The notes below the pieces were generated by a model, which made no database searches, was not told the origin of the DNA, and saw only the letters and a list, made by a program, of their open reading frames with translations. From JAUVZF01 sp035529015 (GTDB lineage: Bacteria > Planctomycetota > Phycisphaerae > FEN-1346), in contig DATKXP010000160.1 of assembly GCA_035529015.1 (NCBI GenBank), positions 1 to 14,362 on the forward strand: a stretch of 14,362 nucleotides of DNA. Direction: 5' to 3'. The translations under genes were made by a program, and so were the position numbers. Numbering within the stretch: the stretch's first letter is position 1; each line of letters begins with the position of its first letter. Positions 1-7,175 of this stretch are shown here, in pieces.

Positions 1-978
1 GACGCCGCAGACGTTCGCCGCGCCCTGCCCATGGCCGACGCCATCGAGGCCATGAAGGGGGCCTTTGCCGCCCTCTCAAGCGGCCGGGCCGTCGTGCCCG
101 AACGCATCCACCTCGCCGTCGAGCCGCACGACGGCGTCAGCCTCGTCATGCCCGCCTTCGTCGATGACGCTGAGGGTCAGGCCCTGGCGGTGAAGGTCGT
201 CTCGCTCTTCGACCACAACGCCGAGCGCGGCCTTGCGCGGATCCAGGCGGCGGTCCTGGTGCTTGAGGCCGACACCGGCCGTCCCATCGCGCTCCTGGAG
301 GGCGCCACGCTGACCGCCATCCGCACGGGCGCCGCATCGGGGGCCGCCACCGATTTGATGGCGCGGCCCGACAGCCGGACGGCCGCGATCCTCGGCGCAG
401 GCGTCCAGGCCCGGACGCAACTCGAAGCCGTCTGCACGGTCCGCGCGATCGAAACTGTGTGGGTGTACGATCCGGCGGCCGACGCAGTTGAGGCGTTCAT
501 CGATGAGATGGCCGGCCGCGGGCCCGTTCCCGCCGATGTCCGCCCCGCTGCCGACGCCCGCGAGGCCGTGGCCGACGCCGACGTCGTCTGTGCCGCCACC
601 ACCTCCGCCACGCCTGTGTTCTCAGACGCCGACCTGAAGGCGGGCGCACACGTCAACGCCGTCGGCTCCTACCAGCCGCACGTCCAGGAGGTGCCGCCCG
701 AGACCGTCGTCCGCGCCCGGGTCGTCGTGGACAGCCGCAACGCCGCCCTGGCCGAGACGGGCGATCTCATCCAACCGATTCGCGCCGGCCTCATCACGGC
801 CGACCACATCCAGGCCGAACTGGGGGAACTCGTCCTGGGGCGGGCGAAGGGACGGGCGTCGGAGGAGGAGATCACGCTCTTCAAGGCCGTCGGCGTCGCC
901 GTCCAGGACGCCGTCGCCGCCCGCACGGCCCTCGCCCGCGCCGAGCAGTCAGGCCTCGGTCAGCAGGTCCGCTGGTGA
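1..978 (+). CDS. Ornithine cyclodeaminase / mu-crystallin family protein, 5'-partial
   Basis: This is an NAD(P)-dependent enzyme of the ornithine cyclodeaminase/alanine dehydrogenase/mu-crystallin family. Members deaminate amino acids or reduce cyclic imines in the cytoplasm; the substrate cannot be read from sequence. The reading frame is open from base 1 (DAADVRRALPMADAIEAMK), so the real start lies outside the window. ATG 31 is internal, because the DVRRALPM segment is the family's usual N-terminus. About 325 residues are visible against a family length near 320-330, so only some ten residues are missing. A Rossmann motif is seen as AAILGAGVQARTQLEAV, followed by VNAVGSYQPHVQEV. The TGA stop follows ...QQVRW at the family's expected end, so no recoding is suspected. 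The gene converges on the permease at 1116-2981. Confidence 0.9.
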   Translation, partial: DAADVRRALPMADAIEAMKGAFAALSSGRAVVPERIHLAVEPHDGVSLVMPAFVDDAEGQALAVKVVSLFDHNAERGLARIQAAVLVLEADTGRPIALLEGATLTAIRTGAASGAATDLMARPDSRTAAILGAGVQARTQLEAVCTVRAIETVWVYDPAADAVEAFIDEMAGRGPVPADVRPAADAREAVADADVVCAATTSATPVFSDADLKAGAHVNAVGSYQPHVQEVPPETVVRARVVVDSRNAALAETGDLIQPIRAGLITADHIQAELGELVLGRAKGRASEEEITLFKAVGVAVQDAVAARTALARAEQSGLGQQVRW

Positions 979-1015
979 CCTGCGGTTCGCGTAACACTAC
1001 TACGCTACGTTCCGC

Positions 1016-1085
1016 GCGGCGGCCTTCCCAGGCCGCCGCAAACGCAGTTTATGCCTGTTCCTGGTGGCCTGGGAAGGCCACCAGG
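1016..1085. repeat. Tandem GC hairpin pair between convergent genes
   Basis: There are two perfect palindromes. One has a 10-bp stem at 1016-1025/1030-1039 with loop TCCC. The other has an 11-bp stem at 1060-1070/1075-1085 with loop GGGA. The core of the first (GGCCTTCCCAGGCC) is the reverse complement of the core of the second, so the two hairpins are themselves an inverted repeat and their loops are complementary. They sit between two converging genes and may act as a bidirectional transcription barrier. Neither is followed by a U-run, so this is not a canonical intrinsic terminator. The rest of 979-1115 holds nothing else that I recognise. Confidence 0.75.
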
Positions 1086-1115
1086 CGGACAAAAAGGCGA
1101 CGTAACGTTGTAGGA

Positions 1116-2981
1116 TTAATCCTGCAGCCTTCGGCGCCTGGAGTGCAGGATGAGCTGCCGGAGGGCCTCGACATCTTTCGCGCGGCGCCACCGGCGATCG
1201 AAGTGCGGGTCCTGGGCGATCTCGGCAACGGCCGCCAGGGCGCGCAGATGGTAGTTGCGCTCGTCGGCCGAGCCGATGAGGACGAACACCGTCCGTACCG
1301 GCTCAGCGTCGGGCGTGAACGGCGTGCCCTCGCGGATGCGTACCAGCAGGACGTCGAACCGCCCGGTTCCTTCCACCACGATGTGCGGGATGGCCAGGCC
1401 CGGCCGGATCACGGTCGATGAGAGTTCTTCCCGCTCGTGCAGCAGGCGCAGGATCTCGGCCGGCGGCAGGTCGAGGCGCCAGGCAAGTTTCTCCGCAACC
1501 GCGCGGAAGAGGTTCTCGCGCGACACCGTGCCCTCGAGGTTGAGGATAACGCAGTCGCGCACGAGCCGGTCGAACCGGTCCTCGGCGCCGCCGTCGCGTG
1601 TCCGCACGATCTGGGCCAGTTCCGCCTCCAGGTCGTGACCCCCAAGCGTGCGCGAGGCGATCCGCTGCGCCAGGTGCGCCAGCGCCGACTCCCGCGCCAC
1701 CCGCGTCTTGGCGTAGAGCGCGTACCAGATCATGCCGGTGCCCAGAATCCCGCCGGCCACCAGCAGCGGCAGACTGCCCAGTTCGATCAGAAGAAACACG
1801 TAGGCCACGATCCCCGCCGCATGAAGCCACGGGTACAGCGGCGACCGGAACTTCGGCTGGTACGTCGCCACCCGGCTCTCGCGCAAGAGGACGAGCGCCA
1901 CGATGTCGAACGCGAACACCAGGATCATCATCGCCGACGCCGACTTGATGAACAACTCCAGGTCCATGAACAGCGACGCGCCGATCAGCGCCGACGTAAA
2001 CAGGATCGCGTAGTGAGGGGTGCCCCGCCACTCGCCGACCCGGCCGAAGAACTCCGGCAAGAGGCCGTCGCGGCTCATGGCCATCGGCGTGCGCGACGCC
2101 GCCAGAATCCCCGCGTTCGCCGTGCTCACGAACGCCAGAATCGCTGCCACCGACATCGCCACCAGGCCCACCTTCGGCCACAGGGCCTCGCCGCCCAGCG
2201 AGATCGGCGTCAGCGAATTCGACAGCAGGTCGCCCGGCACGACGCCCACCGTCACGAAGACCACCGCCACGTAGGCCACCGCGACGACGGCTCCCGACGC
2301 GAACATCGCCAGAGGGAGATTCCGCCCGGGGTTTTTCACCTCCTCCGCCACACTCGCCACCTTCGTCAGGCCGGCGAACGACACGAACGCCATCGCCGCG
2401 CCCAGCATCACGGCGTTGACCCCGTGCGGCAGGAGCGGCGTGTAACGGCTCGCCTCCACCTTGCCCATCCCGACCACCACGTAGCCGCACAGCAGCACGA
2501 GGAGGAACGCCACGAGCCCCACCTGGAGCCGGCCCGCGTGTTTCGCGCCGCACAGGTTCACCAGCATGAACAGGGCGCAGAAAGCCAGGGCGATGAAACG
2601 CACCTCCAACAGGCTCAGCCCCGGCCACAGGAGCCGCGCAAACGCACCCAACCCGAGCAGGGCGAACGCCGTCTTCAGCGCCAGCGACGACCACGCCGCC
2701 AGACCGGCGAGCATCCCGAACGTCGGTCCGAGGCTCCGATCGATGAAGAAGTAATCCCCCCCGGCCTTCGGCAGCGCCGTAGTGAGTTCCGCCATGCTCA
2801 CCACGGCAGGAAGCATCAGGACGGCGGCCAGAAGATAGCCCAGGAACACGCCGGGGCCGGCCACGGCGTAGAGGATGCCCGGCAGCACGAACAGGCCGCT
2901 GCTGATCATCGCCCCCGTGGCGATGCAGAAAACGTTGAGGAATCCCAGGTCCCGCTTCAGCGCCACGGCCCGCTCCCGCAA
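1116..2981 (-). CDS. APC-family amino acid/polyamine permease fused to PTS EIIA-like domain
   Basis: This is an inner-membrane secondary transporter with a C-terminal cytoplasmic regulatory domain, 621 aa. Residues ~10-425 hold about twelve hydrophobic segments. The APC signature GAMISSGLFVLPG lies near residues 23-35, and a typical RTPMAMSRDGLLPEFF loop lies near 297-312. Residues ~475-612 resemble the fructose/nitrogen-type PTS EIIA fold: the phospho-acceptor motif GLAIPHIVVEG places His533, with a second conserved-type His578 in NYHLRAL. Permease-EIIA fusions are a known architecture. Phosphorylation-dependent control of uptake is inferred, and the substrate is unknown. The start is probably TTG, because GGAGGGG lies about 7 bases upstream and the next residues run straight into helix 1. 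No convincing sigma70 promoter is visible upstream on this strand. It diverges from the selenoprotein gene at 3298. Confidence 0.9.
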   Translation of the reverse strand: MRERAVALKRDLGFLNVFCIATGAMISSGLFVLPGILYAVAGPGVFLGYLLAAVLMLPAVVSMAELTTALPKAGGDYFFIDRSLGPTFGMLAGLAAWSSLALKTAFALLGLGAFARLLWPGLSLLEVRFIALAFCALFMLVNLCGAKHAGRLQVGLVAFLLVLLCGYVVVGMGKVEASRYTPLLPHGVNAVMLGAAMAFVSFAGLTKVASVAEEVKNPGRNLPLAMFASGAVVAVAYVAVVFVTVGVVPGDLLSNSLTPISLGGEALWPKVGLVAMSVAAILAFVSTANAGILAASRTPMAMSRDGLLPEFFGRVGEWRGTPHYAILFTSALIGASLFMDLELFIKSASAMMILVFAFDIVALVLLRESRVATYQPKFRSPLYPWLHAAGIVAYVFLLIELGSLPLLVAGGILGTGMIWYALYAKTRVARESALAHLAQRIASRTLGGHDLEAELAQIVRTRDGGAEDRFDRLVRDCVILNLEGTVSRENLFRAVAEKLAWRLDLPPAEILRLLHEREELSSTVIRPGLAIPHIVVEGTGRFDVLLVRIREGTPFTPDAEPVRTVFVLIGSADERNYHLRALAAVAEIAQDPHFDRRWRRAKDVEALRQLILHSRRRRLQD

Positions 2982-3181
2982 CCGGCCCCTCCGGCCTTAT
3001 CTATCGGCACGTGAGCGTACCCGGCTTCGCGCGAGATATACAGCCAAAACCGGTGACGTGTGCCGTCGGCGTCCGAGCGGCGCACGACGCCCGCGCGGCG
3101 GGCGGATTATTTGCGAACCTTTCTGCCTCTCGTGCGTCGAAGAACTCATAGGAGAACGAGGCGCGGAGTCCGAAAAACCGC

Positions 3182-3209
3182 TTGACACGGACCCAGGATA
3201 GGGTAGAAT
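3182..3209 (+). promoter_or_regulatory. Sigma70-type promoter for the 3298 selenoprotein gene
   Basis: A perfect -35 box TTGACA (3182-3187), a 16-base spacer and a near-perfect -10 box TAGAAT (3204-3209) lie in the 316-base divergent gap 2982-3297. Transcription would start near 3216, giving a leader of roughly 80 bases. That leader holds a small GTGCG/CGCAC hairpin before the AAGGAG ribosome site. The rest of the gap shows no gene that I can support. Confidence 0.8.
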
Positions 3210-3297
3210 TGGGCTGGTAACGAGGGCGCGGAGTTTCTGAGGTTGGGGAAATACTCCGTGCGCTGCGTTCACGCACAGCCGGGGAAGGAGCCAGACC

Positions 3298-3957
3298 ATG
3301 AGAAGGTGGCTGATTGCGGCTGGAGCGCTGGTGTTGATCGCCGGCGCGGTAGCAACTTATGCCGCCAGCAACGGCGGCAAGGTCAAGGTCGGAACACCGG
3401 GGATGGTGGTCGAAATCGAGGTCCGCGGCCGGACGGCTCCTCTTCCGCCGAACCGGGAGGTGCCGTTGCCGGCGGGCGAGTACGAGGTTAAGGGCCTCAA
3501 ACTCCACGCTCAAGGCGTCGATAAGGGGAAACCCGTCATCTGGCGGATCGACGGCACGAAGCCGCTCGGCAAGATCGCCAAGGTCGAAGTCACCAACGGC
3601 CAGACCACAACGGTCGAAGGCGGCGAACCCCTCACCGTCAAGACGCCCGTGAGCATCTCCAAGAAGGGCCCCACCACGGCCGTCTCCATCGGCCTCCAGA
3701 TCATCGGGCAGGCCGGAGAGAACTATCGGCCCGTCGTGTACAAGGGTCTCAGCCGCGTACCCAACCCGAAGATCCAGATTGTGGGCTCAAGCGGGAACGC
3801 GGTCGCCACCGGCTCGTTCGAATATGGGTGAGGCGGGGTCTGCGCGTACTCATGGCGAGTACCACCCGGACTTAAAGGCGAGTTCACGGTTAAGGTTGAC
3901 CCCCAACTCGGGCCGTTCAAATGGTCGCACGAAGAGACGAAGTTCACCATCGACTGA
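3298..3957 (+). CDS. Secreted selenoprotein, unrecognised family (short paralogue), UGA at 3829-3831 read as Sec
   Basis: I do not recognise this family. The product is 219 aa with Sec at residue 178. An N-terminal hydrophobic segment (about 4-23, ending near AAS) indicates export. The body (~30-177) looks like beta-rich sandwich sequence, with PLPAGEYEVKGLKL and GLQIIGQAGENY. The frame runs into UGA after ...GSFEYG, then continues GGVCAYSWRVP for 41 codons to TGA 3955-3957. The tail matches the 11002-12309 paralogue at 21 of 41 positions without gaps. A SECIS-type hairpin follows the UGA, and an intrinsic terminator begins 21 bases after the second stop. The only Cys in the protein is Cys182, giving a U-x3-C pair suited to a selenenylsulfide; a redox role is inferred. 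The start is ATG with AAGGAG 7 bases upstream. Conventional calling would end it at 3831. Confidence 0.92.
3846..3862 (+). promoter_or_regulatory. Bacterial SECIS hairpin, short paralogue
   Basis: The stem is GTACTC (3846-3851) with GAGTAC (3857-3862), and the loop is AUGGC. The stem starts at base 15 after the UGA and the loop at base 21, within the spacing seen in bacterial SECIS elements. It is coded within TAC-TCA-TGG-CGA-GTA; TCA and CGA are A-ending codons unusual for this GC-rich DNA but needed for the stem. An outer GGGT/ACCC pairing is possible. SelB would bind the apical loop. Confidence 0.85.
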
Positions 3958-3978
3958 CCAGGCCATAACGAGAATGAG

Positions 3979-4014
3979 AGGCGGGGAAGCCGGGCAGGCT
4001 TCCCCGCCTTTTTT
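3979..4014 (+). terminator. Intrinsic terminator of the short selenoprotein gene
   Basis: A perfect 13-bp stem (3979-3991 with 3997-4009, loop GGGCA) runs into a run of six T (4009-4014). It lies 21 bases after the stop at 3957 but 147 bases after the UGA at 3829, which supports 3957 as the real gene end. Confidence 0.93.
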
Positions 4015-4115
4015 GTCGAACGCCAGGGCCGGCGGGCCTTCACGTGAACAGGGCGCCGCGAGGCCACGGCCTGCCGACCTCCGAGAACCTCGCGTGCCAC
4101 CGCCACGTCAAACAC

Positions 4116-4144
4116 TTTGGCTGAACGCGGTGCCCCGGTATAAT
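4116..4144 (+). promoter_or_regulatory. Sigma70-type promoter for selD-selC
   Basis: A perfect TATAAT (4139-4144) stands 17 bases after TTTGGC (4116-4121), a weak -35; TTGGCT with 16 bases is the alternative register. It lies after the upstream terminator, so the selD-selC unit has its own promoter. The predicted start is near 4151, about 30 bases before the selD ATG. Bases 4015-4115 show nothing else recognisable. Confidence 0.75.
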
Positions 4145-4181
4145 GCGGGGCCTGTGTCACGTGCTCCGTCAGGAGGGTGCC

Positions 4182-5849
4182 ATGGTCGATCTTGAGAAAC
4201 GCAAGCGGGTCATGCAGCGGTCGATACGACTCGGCCACTGCATCTGCGACCCCAAGAAGGCCTGCCCGTGCGACCTCTTCAAAGAGAAGGACGTGTGCCT
4301 GTGCGCGGGCGAGACGCTGGAGGCCCCGACCGGGCCGGTGCGGCTGACGTCGCTGGTCGAGAAGGCCGGCTGCGCCTCGAAAATCGACCAGGCGTCGCTG
4401 AAGCGCGTCCTTGCCGGGTTGCCGGACATCGACGACCCGAAGGTGCTCGTCGGTTCCGCCGCCGGCGACGACGCCGGTGTCTACGCGCTTGACGGCGATG
4501 TGTGTCTCGTGCAGACCGTGGACGTGTTCAGCCCGTCGGTGGACGACCCGTACGTGTTCGGTCAGATTGCCGCCGCCAATTCGCTGAGCGACGTTTACGC
4601 CATGGGCGGCCGACCGGTGACGGCTCTCTCGGTCATCGGGTTTCCGATTCGCGAGGTGCCCGACGCGGTCATGCGCGACGTGCTCCGCGGCGGCATCGAC
4701 AAGATGGCCGAAGCCGGCGTGCCGGTGGTCGGCGGGCACAGCATCAGGGACGCCGAGATCAAGGCGGGGTTTGCGGTCACCGGCGTCATCGACCGCAACC
4801 GCATCCTGACGAACGCCGGCGCCCAGCCGGGCGACGTCCTTGTCCTGACCAAACCCATCGGCACCGGCATCCTGGCCTTCGCCGTTCAGATAGGCCGGGC
4901 GCCCGACGGGGCCGCCCAGGCCATCGCCGAGTCGATGTCGGCGCTGAATCGGACGGCGTCGGAGCGGATGCCTGAGTTCGACGCGCACGCCTGCACCGAC
5001 GTGACGGGTTTCGGCCTGATGGGGCACCTGTCGGAGATGGCGCGGGCCAGCGGCGTCGATGTCGAGGTCGCCTGGGACGACGTGCCCCTGTTTGCGGGGG
5101 TCCTGGAGTGCCTGGCCGAGGGCATTGTGCCCGGCGGCATCGAACGCAATCGCGAGTCCTCCGCCGCCAGCGCCGACGCCGGCCCCGGCGTCACCGAGGC
5201 GATGCTCGACACCTGTTTCGACCCGCAGACGAGCGGGGGCCTGTTGATCGCGGTTCCCCCCGGGGAGGCGGAGGCGTTCGTCGCGCGGCTGCACGCCGAC
5301 GGCGTGACGGCCGCGACGGTCATCGGCAGTGTCAAAGGCGAGGGGACGGGCCGGGTGGCGGTGACGACGACCGGCCGACGAACCATGCCGGCTCCCGCCG
5401 AACCGCAGACCGCCGGAAAGGGAATCGCCATGTCCATCGAACCCGACGAACCGTGCTGCGCGGGGGGTGAACCGGTATCCGCCGGTGCCCACGGCTCGGA
5501 TGAGGCCTGCTGCGCCGAATCGACGCCCGGCGATGCCGCCTGCTGCGCGGAAGGGGCGGCTCCCGCGGGCCCCGGCGGCACAGGCGATGCCGAGCAGGCG
5601 TTCAAGGCCTTTATGGGCAAGGCGGGCCAACCGGGCGCCCTTGACGTGGCGACGAAGCAGGCGCTGAACATCGCCCTGTCGGTCCTGGCGAAGTGCGAGC
5701 CGTGTTTGGCGATTCACGTCAAGAAGGCTCGCCAGATGGGCTTTTCCGAGGAAGAGATCGACGAGGCGGCCTGGATGGCTATTGCCTTCGGCGGCTCGCC
5801 GGCTATGATGTTTTACAAAGAGGCGGTCCGGAAGATGCCCGAGGATTAG
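4182..5849 (+). CDS. selD: Selenide, water dikinase (selenophosphate synthetase) with N-terminal CxC cluster and C-terminal AhpD-like domain
   Basis: It makes selenophosphate from selenide and ATP, the selenium donor for Sec-tRNA synthesis. The length is 555 aa against roughly 350 for a plain SelD. Residues ~50-400 are the SelD core: AGCASK with catalytic Cys64 (Cys, not Sec) and Lys67, GDDAGVY (95-101), ANSLSDVYAMGG (132-143) and TDVTGFGLMGH (272-282). Residues 20-41 carry C-I-C, C-P-C and C-L-C; the CPC-x8-CLC spacing equals that of ferredoxin:thioredoxin reductase catalytic chains. A linker has three CC pairs (425, 443, 454). Residues ~470-550 are an AhpD/carboxymuconolactone decarboxylase-like domain with Cys505-x2-Cys508-x3-His512. 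The start is ATG 4182, because AGGAGGG sits 4-5 bases upstream; an in-frame ATG at 4143 overlaps the -10 box. selC follows after 3 bases. A redox role for the added domains is inferred. Confidence 0.95.
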   Translation: MVDLEKRKRVMQRSIRLGHCICDPKKACPCDLFKEKDVCLCAGETLEAPTGPVRLTSLVEKAGCASKIDQASLKRVLAGLPDIDDPKVLVGSAAGDDAGVYALDGDVCLVQTVDVFSPSVDDPYVFGQIAAANSLSDVYAMGGRPVTALSVIGFPIREVPDAVMRDVLRGGIDKMAEAGVPVVGGHSIRDAEIKAGFAVTGVIDRNRILTNAGAQPGDVLVLTKPIGTGILAFAVQIGRAPDGAAQAIAESMSALNRTASERMPEFDAHACTDVTGFGLMGHLSEMARASGVDVEVAWDDVPLFAGVLECLAEGIVPGGIERNRESSAASADAGPGVTEAMLDTCFDPQTSGGLLIAVPPGEAEAFVARLHADGVTAATVIGSVKGEGTGRVAVTTTGRRTMPAPAEPQTAGKGIAMSIEPDEPCCAGGEPVSAGAHGSDEACCAESTPGDAACCAEGAAPAGPGGTGDAEQAFKAFMGKAGQPGALDVATKQALNIALSVLAKCEPCLAIHVKKARQMGFSEEEIDEAAWMAIAFGGSPAMMFYKEAVRKMPED

Positions 5850-5852
5850 GGC

Positions 5853-5948
5853 GGAGGCGATCGGTGGCTGGTGCTGCCTCTGGTCTTCAAAACCAGTGTG
5901 GGGCTTGAACAGGTCCCGGGTGGGTTCGATTCCCATTCGCCTCCGCCA
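5853..5948 (+). tRNA. selC: tRNA-Sec (anticodon UCA)
   Basis: It folds as a bacterial selenocysteine tRNA of 96 bases with encoded CCA. The acceptor stem is 8 bp (GGAGGCGA 5853-5860 with TCGCCTCC 5937-5944), with discriminator G then CCA. The D arm has a 6-bp stem (GGTGGC/GCTGCC with wobbles) and a 4-base loop. The anticodon stem CTGGT/ACCAG encloses CTTCAAA, so the anticodon is TCA at 5887-5889. The long variable arm pairs GGGGCTT with AGGTCCC around GAAC. The T arm has loop TTCGATT. It begins 3 bases after the selD stop, so the two are almost certainly one transcript, and tRNA processing would trim the selD message. Confidence 0.97.
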
Positions 5949-6009
5949 GTTTTTCGGTCGGCCTGACCGGTGGCCTTGCAGGGTGATTCGTCCGGCTGCG
6001 GTAACCTTC

Positions 6010-6115
6010 GGTCGCGGGCGTGGGCGACCTCGACGGGTGGCACGGCAGCCCGGAGGGCGGCCGTGTTGGAGGCGGGCACGCACGGCCACGCTTCGCGTTG
6101 CCGTGCGCGCCCGTC
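6010..6115. repeat. Three tandem GC hairpins upstream of the thioredoxin-fold selenoprotein
   Basis: There are three hairpins in a row. The first is GGTCGC/GCGACC (6010-6015/6024-6029). The second is a 10-bp stem with one A-G mismatch (6041-6065, loop GGA). The third is a long stem of about 19 pairs with two mismatches (6071-6115, loop TTC). They fill most of the 213-base gap 5949-6161, which has no ORF that I can support and no clear sigma70 promoter. They may be palindromic repeats, a processing or attenuation structure after selC, or both. Confidence 0.65.
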
Positions 6116-6161
6116 TTGAATCAGGGCGTTACCGGTCGCAAGGGGCAAAGGACAGCGTTTC

Positions 6162-7169
6162 ATGAACGTCAAGCGAAGGCAGAATACCGGTCGCGGCGCC
6201 GCCACGGCGCTGGCGGGTATGCTGGCCGCTCTGATGTTGTTCTCCGCCGGCTGCGACCGCGCGGCCGAGGAACCCTTGACGGTACGGTTCCTCAAGGAGC
6301 ACAACCTCCAGGGGCGAGTGGTTCTCATCGAGTTCGGGCTCATTGGCTGTGAGTTGAGCCAGAGGGGCCTGGACATGATGATGCGGCTGCACGAGGAGAA
6401 GGGCATCCCCAATCTGGCCTACGCTCGCGTTGAGGGCGAGAAGGACACGAAGGTCGTGGACGAGTACTACGCGACCGCCAAGCCGGGCTTTACCGTGTAC
6501 CACGACCCCGACACGTCGCTCGCGAAGGCGTTCGACGCGACGATCTATCCGCGCTTCGTGTTGGTGGACAAGTTCGACCGGGTTCGCTATCGCGGCTCGC
6601 AGCCGGCGGAAGCGAAATTATCCGACTGGGTTCTGGCCCTGGCCGCCGAGACGACCGACCCCGGCCCGGACGCCGTTCAGTTCGGCGTGTCGAAAGTGGC
6701 CGTGCACAAACTCCTCGACGAGACGCGCCTGCCCGCCCTCAAGGGCGATGCGAAGCCGATGCGCGAGTACCTCGGCCCCGCAGGAATGCTGGCCGTCTTT
6801 GTAGACACCACGTGCCCATTCTCCGGCGAGGCCATTGGCGACATGCAGAAGGTGGCCGGCACGCTTGCCCAACACAAGGTCCCCTGCATCCTGCTGAACG
6901 TCGGCGACCCCGAGGATGCCGTCCGCGCGTTTTACGACGGGCAGGACATTGGCGCGCCGGTCCTCTACGACATCACCAACGCCACGCAGGACAAGTGGAA
7001 GGTGGACTTCGTTCCGACCACCGTCTTCTTTGCCCCGGACGGCACCATCGTTTACCGGGGCAAGGCCGTCTGGGCCGACGTGGCGTCCGCCGCCGAGAAG
7101 ACGCTCAACCTTGCAGCCGGCACCATCCAGTTCGGCTGCAAGGGAACCGAGTATGGGTGAGCGAAGTAG
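6162..7169 (+). CDS. Two-domain thioredoxin-fold lipoprotein, probable selenoprotein with C-terminal Sec (UGA 7158-7160)
   Basis: The product is an exported redox protein of 335 aa if the UGA is read as Sec333, or 332 aa if it stops. A signal peptide ends in LFSAGC with a lipidatable Cys31; Ser at -3 is not ideal for a lipobox. Domain 1 (~40-160) has a thioredoxin-like VVLIEFGLIGCELS with Cys63-x2-Ser66 and a cis-Pro at TIYP130. Domain 2 (~205-320) has AVFVDTTCPFS with Cys218-x2-Ser221 and VPTTVFF. Both active sites are CxxS, so each lacks its own resolving Cys. The tail GCKGTEYG-UGA-GCG-AAG-TAG gives C326-x6-U333-A-K, like the mobile Sec tails of thioredoxin reductases. A hairpin with a bulged U and a GUGA loop follows at SECIS distance. 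The ATG is preceded by AAAGGA at about 9 bases. It follows selD-selC and converges on selB. The domains are secure; Sec decoding is probable. Confidence 0.85.
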
Positions 7170-7175
7170 GCGTCT

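Noticed and set aside
976..1100. TGA of the cyclodeaminase gene as Sec, since the next codons are open and a hairpin lies downstream
   Set aside because: The protein is complete by family length. The hairpin is about 38 bases from the TGA and belongs to a repeat pair, and the readthrough peptide is not family-like.
1437..3014. Plus-strand ORF of 525 codons opposite the permease
   Set aside because: Gln/Arg/His-rich shadow with no recognisable domain. The permease on the other strand has clear helices and motifs.
4362..4395. Sec in the SelD active site
   Set aside because: The codon at the catalytic position (residue 64) is TGC, cysteine.
3723..6089. Minus-strand ORF of 788 codons opposite selD and selC
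   Set aside because: Arg/His-rich shadow frame of GC-rich DNA crossing a terminator, a promoter and a tRNA gene.
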